Below, piece by piece: positions 28,017 to 38,208 of a stretch of 64,000 nucleotides of DNA. The number at the start of each line of letters is the position of its first letter. The stretch's first letter is position 1. The stretch is from NCBI GenBank assembly GCA_003284375.1, contig QBVL01000003.1, forward strand, positions 54,784-118,783, given 5' to 3'. Both the position numbers and the translations under genes were made by a program. Source of the DNA: Prochlorococcus sp. AG-311-J23. Lineage in GTDB: Bacteria; Cyanobacteriota; Cyanobacteriia; PCC-6307; Cyanobiaceae. The notes beneath the pieces are model-generated. The model did not search any database. It saw only the letters and a list, made by a program, of their open reading frames with translations, and was not told the DNA's origin.

Positions 28017-29216
28017 CTAAAAGTTAGTAGCTAATTGTTTAAACCACTCTATATATTCTCTTGGACCATCATTAATAATCATATTGAAATTTAAATCATC
28101 ATTAGGATCACTAATACCTGTCATGTCATCTCCATTAATTTTTGGTCTTAATACCTGATCGTTGCAGCTGTTAACAAATATAACTTGATTCTCTTTGTTA
28201 TAAGATTCTCCCAATCTTTGGATCAATGTTAAGAAACCTCTATCACTGCCACCTCTTAACCAAGAATTATCTTTATTATCTTTAACCGAGGTAACTGTAT
28301 CGCCAACACCTACGAGTAGTGGCATTTGATCACTAGGGATTTTATCTTTGCATAGAGCTATTAATTTATTATGTGTCTTTGGTGCATTCCTGACGTTGAA
28401 GTTTTCACCGAAAGGGTAAACACCTGTTTTATTTGCTATGTATTTATTTAACAGCAATAAAAGACCTGCTTCTTTTAGTGCACCCTTGATAATGAACTGA
28501 ATATCTGTTGTCCCGAAATCATTTTGAGTTGAATATTTCATTATTTCTTTGCCATTCTTTATTCCTAGATTTGGCATTAAATGCAGATAAAAAGAATTAT
28601 CTAACCCACTATTTTTAGAATCTTCTAGTAAATTATTCATTATATTTTTCATAATCAGTTGCAAATCTTTTACTTTCTGAAAATCATTTTTAACGTAGTG
28701 AAAAATTTCATTAAAGTTTAAAGTGGGAGTAAAGCGCGTATCACATACAGCTACATCAATAAATTTATTTCTTAACTCACTTGACATATTTGGTAAGAAT
28801 TTTTTTAATTCATTAGTTAACATTGATCGCATCATTATTGGAACTTCTGCTAAAAAGTTAATCTCATTATCTTTGAGACCTGGATGGGATAAATTACTAA
28901 ATCTATCTTGAAATTCAACTCCACAGGCCGCAAGACCAGGTAAGTAAAAGCCATTTTCTTTCGCAGCTGTTTTTGAATTAAGTGCCTTCTCTACTAAACG
29001 ATTAACGCCTCTTCTTCCTTCATGCTCTCCGCATGTTAGGACTGCAAACTTATCTCTTAATCTTGAAACATCCTTCACATATTCTTTGTTGATCTCTCTT
29101 TTGAGTGGATCTTGTACTAGTGGAATACAAACACCATCAAGATCCTGAACTATTAGGATATCTTTTCGATTTATTATAGTGTCAATAACTTCTTCTTTCG
29201 TCTTGAATATTTTCAT
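28017..29216 (-). CDS. stpA: StpA-family glucosylglycerol-3-phosphate phosphatase
   Basis: HAD-type phosphatase of the salt-tolerance (StpA/GgpP) family, which in Synechocystis dephosphorylates glucosylglycerol-phosphate to the compatible solute. The 399-residue protein has LIVQDLDGVCIPLVQDPL (nucleophile Asp25, Asp27), FAVLTCGEHEGRRGV, FYLPGLAACGVEFQDR, GTTDIQFIIKGALKEAG and LLVGVGDTVTS, matching the family throughout. No ggpS synthase gene lies nearby. It is divergent from a GpsA-like gene and a kinase gene, which hints at a linked small-molecule pathway. The substrate could be a different glycoside phosphate. Confidence 0.87.
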   Translation of the reverse strand: MKIFKTKEEVIDTIINRKDILIVQDLDGVCIPLVQDPLKREINKEYVKDVSRLRDKFAVLTCGEHEGRRGVNRLVEKALNSKTAAKENGFYLPGLAACGVEFQDRFSNLSHPGLKDNEINFLAEVPIMMRSMLTNELKKFLPNMSSELRNKFIDVAVCDTRFTPTLNFNEIFHYVKNDFQKVKDLQLIMKNIMNNLLEDSKNSGLDNSFYLHLMPNLGIKNGKEIMKYSTQNDFGTTDIQFIIKGALKEAGLLLLLNKYIANKTGVYPFGENFNVRNAPKTHNKLIALCKDKIPSDQMPLLVGVGDTVTSVKDNKDNSWLRGGSDRGFLTLIQRLGESYNKENQVIFVNSCNDQVLRPKINGDDMTGISDPNDDLNFNMIINDGPREYIEWFKQLATNF

Positions 29217-29302
29217 AAAAGAAGCCTTTAAATATTAGTTTAATCTAGTTAAAAGGAATATACAAATTTCAAAAAGTACTTATTCTTTAATAAGTATATA
29301 TA

Positions 29303-29315
29303 TATAGTCACTATA
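29303..29315. promoter_or_regulatory. palindrome in the stpA divergent promoter region
   Basis: TATAGT-C-ACTATA, a perfect 6+1+6 palindrome, lies 86 bases before the stpA start and 62 bases before the GTG at 29378. It is operator-like in position. The surrounding DNA is nearly all A and T, so chance symmetry is possible. Confidence 0.3.
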
Positions 29316-29350
29316 ATAAAAACTATTTTTAAAAGTTCTTTATTATTGTA

Positions 29351-29356
29351 TATAAT
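29351..29356 (+). promoter_or_regulatory. -10-like element for the GpsA-like gene
   Basis: A perfect TATAAT lies 22 bases before the GTG start at 29378, which would give a leader of about 15 bases. No convincing -35 element is seen, as is usual for Prochlorococcus. Confidence 0.4.
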
Positions 29357-29377
29357 GTAATTGAATGCTAATAAACT

Positions 29378-30919
29378 GTGTTTGATAAGAATTTAAGTAA
29401 TAGCTTTTTTTCTGAGCCTTATTCAAGTGAGCCTATAGCCATAAGAATTAGAGAGGTTTTGAATGGAAAAGTAGGATTTTACAGTGTTGGCTTATATCCT
29501 GCCTCTCTAGCCTATAACTGTGCTTTGCAAAATGAAGGCCTCAACATTCTTTTAGCCCCTAGAGACGGTAGAAAACTTTTTGGGGCTTTTTCTGATATTG
29601 ATCTATCTGAAATGGATAACGGTATAAAAAATAAAATTGAATCTATGGCAATTTCAAACGATGATAAATCAGGAAGATATAATACTCTTAAGGATTTATT
29701 GATTAACTGTGAATTAGTTGTTTTGAGTTCAAATAGTAAACATATAATAAACGACGTTAATTTAGCATTTAAACTCAAAAAAGAGCTTAATCGAGATAAT
29801 GTTTTGATAGCATGTTTAGTTGGTTCGTTTTGCCACGATTATGATTTGAATGAATCTTTTGTGTTGTGCGAAAAATTCAATAATCTAGCTTTCTTTTCAG
29901 GTTTTCATCGACACGGAGCTCTTCGAAATCCATTAGATAGTTTTACTGCCAATTTTTGTCATCCAGACGCTATGAATGCCATATTAGGTGCAAAACTATT
30001 AAATAAAATTTCACCAAATATTCAAGTTTCTGCAGGTATTCATAATGTTGAGGGTCAATATATAAAAGCCGCTAAAAATATATCTTCAATCTTAGCGGGT
30101 TTTGGTCATACTTTTCATAAGAATAATCCTGGATTGCTACCAACTTTATTAACTCTATTATTAGATCAATGTCTAGATCAGGCTGCCTACGTTTCTATGA
30201 GCCGAACTGATAGGGATAATTTATATTCTAAACAACCTTTTCCTATTACTGAACTTGGATATAGCGTCCAACGCATAGAGGCCTCATATCTTAAGGATGG
30301 TGATTTTGTGAAGGTAAGAGATCATACTTTTACTCAGTTGACAGCTATGGTTGCCGATGTGAGAGGGAGCATGATGTTACCTGTAAGTGGCAACCCAACT
30401 AGGAATTTTCAAGCTGGTCAAGTCCTGGCTGAGAAGATGATTGAGTATAAAAGATGTCCAAAAGGTGTAGATGAGTTTATAGAATGGTGCGAAATCTCTG
30501 GTCTTAAACGTGGAGCTTTAGAGGGGATAAATTCTTTAAATTATTGGCCAAATATCTTAAGAAAATATTCAATACCCTTGAATAATTCCTCAATGATTAA
30601 TCTTTTGTATATGTGTATATTGGGCCCTGTTGAGATTAAACAATATATTTATAATGTTATGTCAAGTAGCCGTGAATTAACTAATTATTGTCAAGAATCT
30701 GTTAAGTCATTCCAGAGCAAGAAAATATCTGAAGCACTAAATAATTTCCATTTAAAAACTTCTATAGATTTTGTAACAAAGTCACTAATTGATGAAGATA
30801 AATTATTTTTTAAATTTAATGAGCTTGGCTTTGATAATACAATAGGAGCAGATGATAAACCGATATATAATAAAGTTATTGATTACATGGAAACTTATTT
30901 ATTAAAATCTAATCAATAA
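29378..30919 (+). CDS. Rossmann-type dehydrogenase-like protein (GpsA-like), unknown
   Basis: I do not recognise a named family for this 513-residue protein. The N-terminal third looks like a dinucleotide fold (KVGFYSVGLYPASLAYN at 31-47, then ILLAPRDGRK and CELVVLSSNSKHI). At about 222-241, NVEGQYIKAAKNISSILAG resembles the GALKNV helix of glycerol-3-phosphate dehydrogenase, where the Lys is catalytic. The C-terminal half is helical. The normal GxGxxG is altered to SVGLYP. It starts with GTG, is 10 bases ahead of a kinase gene, and is divergent from stpA. A role in making or recycling a glycerol-based solute is inference. Confidence 0.7.
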   Translation: MFDKNLSNSFFSEPYSSEPIAIRIREVLNGKVGFYSVGLYPASLAYNCALQNEGLNILLAPRDGRKLFGAFSDIDLSEMDNGIKNKIESMAISNDDKSGRYNTLKDLLINCELVVLSSNSKHIINDVNLAFKLKKELNRDNVLIACLVGSFCHDYDLNESFVLCEKFNNLAFFSGFHRHGALRNPLDSFTANFCHPDAMNAILGAKLLNKISPNIQVSAGIHNVEGQYIKAAKNISSILAGFGHTFHKNNPGLLPTLLTLLLDQCLDQAAYVSMSRTDRDNLYSKQPFPITELGYSVQRIEASYLKDGDFVKVRDHTFTQLTAMVADVRGSMMLPVSGNPTRNFQAGQVLAEKMIEYKRCPKGVDEFIEWCEISGLKRGALEGINSLNYWPNILRKYSIPLNNSSMINLLYMCILGPVEIKQYIYNVMSSSRELTNYCQESVKSFQSKKISEALNNFHLKTSIDFVTKSLIDEDKLFFKFNELGFDNTIGADDKPIYNKVIDYMETYLLKSNQ

Positions 30920-30929
30920 AGTAAATGCT

Positions 30930-32093
30930 ATGGAGTTTGAAAAAATAAATTTAATAATTTGCAATTTCTTCGATAATAGTAAACTTTTAAATATAGATTA
31001 TATTGATTCTGGTCTTATAAATAAAACTTATATTATTGAACATCTAATTAATGGGAAAAAGTCTAAATTTGTTTTGCAGTGTCTTAGTAATATATTTGAA
31101 TCTTATGAGCAAGTTAATATTAATCATCAATTAATAACCGATCATATTAAAAATAAAATAAAAAAAGTTTATTGTAAATCTGCTAATCAAAGATGGGAAT
31201 CGCCATGTTTAATTAAGTGTAATTCTAATAACCTTTTTGTATTTCCTTATTACTCAGATTTTTGGCGAGCTATGGAATATATAGAAGACACCCTTAGCTT
31301 TGATGTTTTAGAAGATAAAAAAATGGCTTATCAAACAGGTCTTGGTCTTGCTAAGTTTCATCGAACATGCTCCGATATTGACCTTTCAAAAATTAAAAAT
31401 ACAATTAAAGATTTTCATAATATAAAGCAATATATAAACCAATTTAATATGACTATTAGAACTTTTAACTTTATTGAATTAGACGAAAGTATAAATAAAA
31501 GAGTTAAAAAGTTAATTGATAGTATTTCTAATCATATTTTATATGTTGAATGTTTATTAGGATATTTAAAGAGGAAATCAGTACAATCTAGTTTAATTCA
31601 TGGAGATCCTAAATTAAGTAATTTTCTTTTTGATATCAAATATAAATATGTTGTTTCTTTAATTGATCTAGATACTGTCTCTTCTGGTTACTTACTTACT
31701 GACTTAGCTGATTGTATTCGTTCGATTTGCAATGTTGCTGGCGAGAATCCAGATGATATAGAGAATGTATCTTTTGATATTAATTGTTGTAAGTACTTTC
31801 TCAAAGGATATTTCTCAATATCTAATAAAAAAGTTGATTATGGGTTTGAGCTTCTTCCCGAATATATTTACTTGATAATTGTTGAATTAACTATCAGATT
31901 TCTGAATGACTTTTTACAATCGAATAGGTACTTCAAAATAAAATATAAAACTCAGAATCTATACAGAGCAGAGGTTCAATATCGATTGCTTTCTAGTTTT
32001 ATTACTCAAATTCCTACTTTGTCAAATTCACTTCATGGAATTGGGATTTCTTCAAACCCAAATTTTATCTCAGATGTACAAAAAGTTGTTTAG
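30930..32093 (+). CDS. aminoglycoside/choline-kinase-like phosphotransferase (NahK-like)
   Basis: Small-molecule kinase of the APH superfamily. The catalytic loop is LIHGDPKLSNFLFD (His224, Asp226, Asn231) and the metal-binding motif is SLIDLDT (Asp246). The N-terminal DYIDSGLINKTYII (24-36) is a nucleotide-binding hairpin like that of N-acetylhexosamine 1-kinase. Length 387 residues. The DNA is among the most AT-rich coding sequence of the window. It follows the GpsA-like gene by 10 bases, so one transcript is likely. The phosphorylated substrate is unknown; a sugar or sugar-alcohol is likely. Confidence 0.78.
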   Translation: MEFEKINLIICNFFDNSKLLNIDYIDSGLINKTYIIEHLINGKKSKFVLQCLSNIFESYEQVNINHQLITDHIKNKIKKVYCKSANQRWESPCLIKCNSNNLFVFPYYSDFWRAMEYIEDTLSFDVLEDKKMAYQTGLGLAKFHRTCSDIDLSKIKNTIKDFHNIKQYINQFNMTIRTFNFIELDESINKRVKKLIDSISNHILYVECLLGYLKRKSVQSSLIHGDPKLSNFLFDIKYKYVVSLIDLDTVSSGYLLTDLADCIRSICNVAGENPDDIENVSFDINCCKYFLKGYFSISNKKVDYGFELLPEYIYLIIVELTIRFLNDFLQSNRYFKIKYKTQNLYRAEVQYRLLSSFITQIPTLSNSLHGIGISSNPNFISDVQKVV

Positions 32094-32147
32094 GATTACA
32101 CACAAACCAACTTCTCACTAAAGTAAAATTGATATTTATTTTTTCTT

Positions 32148-34221
<2,074 letters not shown>

Positions 34222-34227
34222 TTTCCC

Positions 34228-34235
34228 AAGGAGGT
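34228..34235 (+). promoter_or_regulatory. strong Shine-Dalgarno site of metA
   Basis: AAGGAGGT, a near-complete match to the anti-Shine-Dalgarno sequence, with 8 bases to the ATG at 34244. Most genes in this window have no such site, so metA translation is probably unusually efficient or independent of metY. Confidence 0.75.
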
Positions 34236-34243
34236 ATATAGAT

Positions 34244-35137
34244 ATGGCTTTAATACTTCCTCGCAGTTATCATAAAATTTCATCAATAGAAAAAAATCAT
34301 ATTTCTTGGATTGAGCCTGAATTAGCAGAAAGACAGGATATTCGACCTCTTAGGATTGGGATATTAAATATTATGCCTTTGGGAAAACAATATGAATTTA
34401 ATTTATTGCACCCTTTAGGACTTTCTCCTCTACAAATAGAACCTATATGGATAAGATTAAAATCTCATTCATATAAAACTTGGGATCTTGAACATCTGAA
34501 AAACTTATATGTTCATTGGGAGGAGGCAATGTCTCCAACTCCCCTTGATGGGTTGATTATTACTGGAGCACCTGTTGAACATCTTCCGTTTGAAGAAGTT
34601 AATTATTGGAAGGAATTAGCAAATCTAATTGAGGAAGCAAAATTAAAATGTGCAAGTACTCTAGGATTGTGTTGGGCTGGGTTTGCAATGGCTTATATGG
34701 CTGGAGTTGATAAAAAAATATTTAATAAAAAGCTTTTTGGTGTATATCCAATGAAAAGTCTTGTCCCTGGCCATTCTTTAATGGGCACACAAGATGATGA
34801 GTTCTTCTGTCCCCAAAGTAGGCATGCTGGTTTACCTGATTTTGAGATGGAAAAAGCAGAACAAAAAGGCAATCTAAGATTATTGGCGCATGGAGAAAAA
34901 GTTGGCTACACAATATTTGAAACACCTGACCAGAGGCAATTAATGCATTTAGGACATCCTGAATATAATGTTGACAGATTGAAGTCTGAGATGGAAAGAG
35001 ATAAGAAAAGAGGTGATGTACCTCCTCCAGAAAATTTTGATTTGACCAAATCAAATACTTCATGGCGATCACATAGAAACTTATTATTTCAACAATGGTT
35101 GTGGTTCTGTTATCAACGTGTAAGCCTGAGTGTTTAA
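34244..35137 (+). CDS. metA: homoserine O-acyltransferase (MetA family, probably acetyl-specific)
   Basis: Acylates homoserine to start methionine synthesis. The class I glutamine amidotransferase-like fold carries nucleophile Cys143 in LGLCWAGFAM and the LGHPEY motif with catalytic His and Glu. In MetA enzymes the residue two after the Pro of TGAP decides acyl donor: Gly in E. coli (succinyl-CoA) and Glu in Bacillus cereus (acetyl-CoA). Here the sequence is TGAPVEHLPFEEV, with Glu112, so acetyl-CoA is expected. This agrees with the adjacent O-acetylhomoserine sulfhydrylase. Length is 297 residues. Confidence 0.93.
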   Translation: MALILPRSYHKISSIEKNHISWIEPELAERQDIRPLRIGILNIMPLGKQYEFNLLHPLGLSPLQIEPIWIRLKSHSYKTWDLEHLKNLYVHWEEAMSPTPLDGLIITGAPVEHLPFEEVNYWKELANLIEEAKLKCASTLGLCWAGFAMAYMAGVDKKIFNKKLFGVYPMKSLVPGHSLMGTQDDEFFCPQSRHAGLPDFEMEKAEQKGNLRLLAHGEKVGYTIFETPDQRQLMHLGHPEYNVDRLKSEMERDKKRGDVPPPENFDLTKSNTSWRSHRNLLFQQWLWFCYQRVSLSV

Positions 35138-35184
35138 GTTTTTTAGATTTATCGGGTATTAGCTTTGGTTTGAAAAATTTTTAA

Positions 35185-36450
35185 CTATTTTAATGGAGGC
35201 ATTATATTTCTTGGATCATAAATGGCCTTGATCTGTTGTAAATTTGGGAGCCAATCTTTGAATGCAGATGATAATTCTTTTTTATGCCATTCTAAATGTG
35301 GGTGTATTTGTGCAAGATGAACCCCAGGGCATATAAATTCTAGATTATTCCAACACTCTTTCATCCATTCAAGAGTTCTTTTTCTCTTCGCTTGATCGTG
35401 GGCTTCCCAAGCTCCATTAATCCAAGGTTTCCAGGTGGCATCACGATGAATAAATGAAGTGTCAAGATCATTTAAATGTGTTAAACCTCCTAATTGTTGA
35501 GAAGCTATATAACAACTTTTGTTCGGCCTTTTATTTATTAATTCTTTTAGGATTTTTAATACTTGTTGATTTTTTTCTTGCCAAGCAGGGCCTAATAATC
35601 CAAGTACTTCAGAATGATTTAAATTATTATTATTATTATTTCCAAGGCTTAAATTAGGTAAAGCCTTCATATTGTTGAATTTATTAATTATTCTATTTCG
35701 AGAGAAAGGCAATCTTTCTAATAATTTAATCAATACGGGTTCATCTTCAGCATTTTTAATTTCACCAATCGCATGAGCAAAAATATCGTCTCCATATATC
35801 CATTGAAGGCTAAGAGAATTAGGCCAGCTTTCGGCTTGATTAATACATTCAGATAGCTGAGCAAATGAAAGATTTGCTGTCCAACTTAATAGTGGTCTTA
35901 ATGGCTGAGTCTTTAACTTTACTTGTGTGATGATGCCAAGAAATATAGCTGCTCCGCAAAGAGCTTTCCATTCATAAGTCAATTCTTTTTTCGTATTTGG
36001 TCGTAACAAATGAAACTCTTTTCCATTTCCCCAAAAACCTTTAATCTCCAAGATTTGATCAATTGCTAATCCTTTGCTCCTACTTAGTGGACTTATTCCA
36101 CCGGTCAAGATATATCCCATTCCTGTATTACCAGATAAACCAATTGGAAAACTTCTTTTATGATTTTCTAAAAATGAGCATAATTTTCCCATCGTTACAC
36201 CGGCTTCAATTTCTACATGCTTTTTTTCTAAATCGAAAGTTAGATTTTGGTAGTTTTTTCTTAGATCTAAAATCCAATGTTTATCTGCGGCGGCTCTACT
36301 TGTGGTTCCTCCACTAGAGACTAAAAACGGACTGGAAGATTGTTGGGATGATCTCAGTGATTGGAATAATTCTGAGTTTACAACTTCAAAAACCCCAAGG
36401 ATATCACTATCGTTGGAATTCTGATTTTGTAGTGATATGGAACTTCTAAT
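35185..36450 (-). CDS. FAD-linked oxidase (GlcE/D-lactate dehydrogenase-like), unusual start
   Basis: A PCMH-type flavin oxidase. The FAD-binding segments are SSGGTTSRAAADKHWILDL, VEIEAGVTMGKL and GLSGNTGMGYILTGGISPLSRSKG. The first ATG in frame (36192) falls inside this domain, and the open frame continues upstream to 36465 with no ATG, GTG or TTG. An AGGAG site (36457-36461) lies six bases before an ATT codon at 36450, so ATT initiation is the best guess (421 residues). Otherwise the start has been lost and the gene is decaying. It contains an (AAT)6 tract coding six Asn. The substrate is unknown. Confidence 0.72.
   Translation of the reverse strand: MRSSISLQNQNSNDSDILGVFEVVNSELFQSLRSSQQSSSPFLVSSGGTTSRAAADKHWILDLRKNYQNLTFDLEKKHVEIEAGVTMGKLCSFLENHKRSFPIGLSGNTGMGYILTGGISPLSRSKGLAIDQILEIKGFWGNGKEFHLLRPNTKKELTYEWKALCGAAIFLGIITQVKLKTQPLRPLLSWTANLSFAQLSECINQAESWPNSLSLQWIYGDDIFAHAIGEIKNAEDEPVLIKLLERLPFSRNRIINKFNNMKALPNLSLGNNNNNNLNHSEVLGLLGPAWQEKNQQVLKILKELINKRPNKSCYIASQQLGGLTHLNDLDTSFIHRDATWKPWINGAWEAHDQAKRKRTLEWMKECWNNLEFICPGVHLAQIHPHLEWHKKELSSAFKDWLPNLQQIKAIYDPRNIMPPLK
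35623..35640. repeat. (ATT)6 microsatellite in the FAD oxidase gene
   Basis: Six perfect ATT units on the plus strand, coding six consecutive Asn in the oxidase. Unit gain or loss would keep the frame. Confidence 0.9.
36401..36438 (-). repeat. inverted repeat near the 5' end of the FAD oxidase gene
   Basis: Perfect 9-bp arms ATATCACTA (36401-36409) and TAGTGATAT (36430-36438) with a 20-base loop, starting about 12 bases downstream of the putative ATT start. It could form a hairpin early in the message. Confidence 0.5.
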
Positions 36451-36537
36451 AATCGGCTCCTTTTTCTATAATGAATTTCTTAAGTATGTATTTTATAAAA
36501 CTATATTCAATTAAAGTAGATTATTGGCTAAAAAGTT

Positions 36538-37551
36538 TTGATTCCCTCTGCATCAATTAACTATAAATATCCAACTAATATTGGAATTCTGTTATGCGGA
36601 CATGGCAGTAGAGATCCTCAAGCAGTAAAAGAGTTTATAAATGTAGTCAATAAAATAAAATCTAGAATACCTGATATACCAGTTGAATTTGGTTTCCTAG
36701 AATTTAATCGACCAATAATTAGTGAGGCCCTAGATCAACTTAGAAATTTGGGGGTTGAGAGAGTGATTGCTTTACCAGCTATGTTATTTGCTGCGGGTCA
36801 TACTAAAAATGATATCCCTGCGGTTTTGAATAAATACTCTGCTGATAATGGACTTCTAATTCAATATGGCAGGGAGCTTGGTTTGAATTCGTTGATGATT
36901 GGAGCAGCAGGAGCAAGACTCAAAGAAACAATCGACAGTAATCCAATACTTCCGCTTTCTGAAACATTACTTGTCGTAGCAGGGAGGGGTTCGTCCGATC
37001 CAGATGCTAATTCAAATGTTTGTAAGATTACAAGGATGCTTGTTGAGGGTTTTGGTTTTGGATGGGGAGAAACTGTTTTTTCAGGAGTAACATTTCCCCT
37101 CGTTGATCCTGGCCTGAGACATGCTCTCAAATTGGGTTTTAAAAGAGTAATTCTCTTACCTTATTTTCTTTTTTCTGGAGTTTTAGTAAGTCGCGTTAGA
37201 GAACACTCTATGAGAGTTGCAAATGATAATCCTGATGTGAAGTTTCTAAACGCAAGTTACTTATCAGACCAAGATTTAGTCATTGATACTTTTATGGAAA
37301 GAATTCAAGAAGTTTTTGATGGAGAGAATTTTATGAACTGTGCTTTATGTAAATATCGTTCTAATTTATTGGGTTTTGAAAGTGAGGTTGGATATGAGCA
37401 GATGAGTCATCATGATCATGTTGAAGGTTGTCTAGACAATCGCTCAGCAAACAAAGAGCATAATCACGCGCATGAACATTTTCCTTATCCACATGCAAAG
37501 CATCCTTTAGGACCTGTCACGCTTCCCTCTTTAAATAAAAGCCAAATCTAA
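36538..37551 (+). CDS. sirohydrochlorin/cobalt chelatase (CbiX/SirB family)
   Basis: Inserts Fe2+ or Co2+ into sirohydrochlorin for siroheme or cobalamin. Two tandem CbiX domains are seen: LCGHGSRDPQAV with His22 and FAAGHTKND in the first, VAGRGSSDPDANSN in the second. The C-terminal 60 residues carry a CALCKYR motif and a His-rich tail (SHHDHVEG, NKEHNHAHEHFPYPHAKH) likely to bind metal. Start is TTG. Length is 337 residues. The B12-dependent nrdJ in this window would need the cobalt branch. Confidence 0.87.
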   Translation: MIPSASINYKYPTNIGILLCGHGSRDPQAVKEFINVVNKIKSRIPDIPVEFGFLEFNRPIISEALDQLRNLGVERVIALPAMLFAAGHTKNDIPAVLNKYSADNGLLIQYGRELGLNSLMIGAAGARLKETIDSNPILPLSETLLVVAGRGSSDPDANSNVCKITRMLVEGFGFGWGETVFSGVTFPLVDPGLRHALKLGFKRVILLPYFLFSGVLVSRVREHSMRVANDNPDVKFLNASYLSDQDLVIDTFMERIQEVFDGENFMNCALCKYRSNLLGFESEVGYEQMSHHDHVEGCLDNRSANKEHNHAHEHFPYPHAKHPLGPVTLPSLNKSQI

Positions 37552-37938
37552 AAAAAATAGGTTTAAATTGCAGAATCATCTGTCTCTTTCTTGCTTGCGA
37601 CGCAGGGGACTCGTCATTTATACATTTTTTTAATGTTTAGTTTCAGCTCTTTTCCCCAAGAGGTTTCCACAGCTGGCGAAGAGTTTTCCACTACAAAAGA
37701 CTAAAACTCTAGTTTTCATGATGAACTTGTGGGATTCAATAGATATTTTAATAGTAATTTACACTTAGATACTTCATATAGATAAAAATAATTAATTTCA
37801 GATAACCCTTCGAGAAGTATTGATATGAGATGAGTCTATATCTGTCTCGGATTTTTAGTTCAGCTTTTCTTTACCTTTGACGTTTTATAGAAAATTTAAG
37901 ATCCTTAACTCATATATTTCTAGTTTTTAAGAAAAGAA
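37552..37938. other. 387-base intergenic region
   Basis: No credible reading frame. Two sequences resemble the cyanobacterial DnaA box TTTTCCACA at 8 of 9 positions (37663-37671 and 37684-37692), but no dnaA, dnaN or other origin gene is near. It probably holds the promoter of the DUF2811 gene. Nothing else is recognised. Confidence 0.4.
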
Positions 37939-38208
37939 ATGGAGTTTAATCAAATTGAAACTCGTATTGATGAGATGAAGGCGGATGAGGTTGGATGCTG
38001 TGAAAAGGACTTGGACCTTATGTCTATAAGTCTTGAAGCTGAGGTGCCTGAAGCTCTTTATGTAGGTATGAATGATTTTATATGCGGAAAAGAAAATTGG
38101 GATAGATCGAAGCTTGTTAGCTCGGCTATCGCAAATTTTCTTTTTCAAAATGGTTCTGAGGATAGGGCTGTTACTGAAAAATACTTAAATGATATTTTTA
38201 ACCTTTAA
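37939..38208 (+). CDS. DUF2811 family protein
   Basis: An 89-residue cyanobacterial family of unknown function. The core SISLEAEVPEALYVGMNDFI, NWDRSKLVSSAIANFLFQNG and DRAVTEKYLNDIF matches. A short Cys pair (VGCCEKD) lies in the N-terminal extension. Its last 11 bases overlap the 3' end of the convergent GMC oxidoreductase gene. Confidence 0.78.
   Translation: MEFNQIETRIDEMKADEVGCCEKDLDLMSISLEAEVPEALYVGMNDFICGKENWDRSKLVSSAIANFLFQNGSEDRAVTEKYLNDIFNL

Noticed and set aside
37663..37692. Two DnaA-box-like sequences, possible replication origin
   Set aside because: Each has one mismatch to TTTTCCACA, there are only two, and no dnaA, dnaN or DNA-unwinding region accompanies them.
37927..38148. 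Minus-strand 73-codon frame
   Set aside because: It lies antisense to the DUF2811 gene, which matches a known family.
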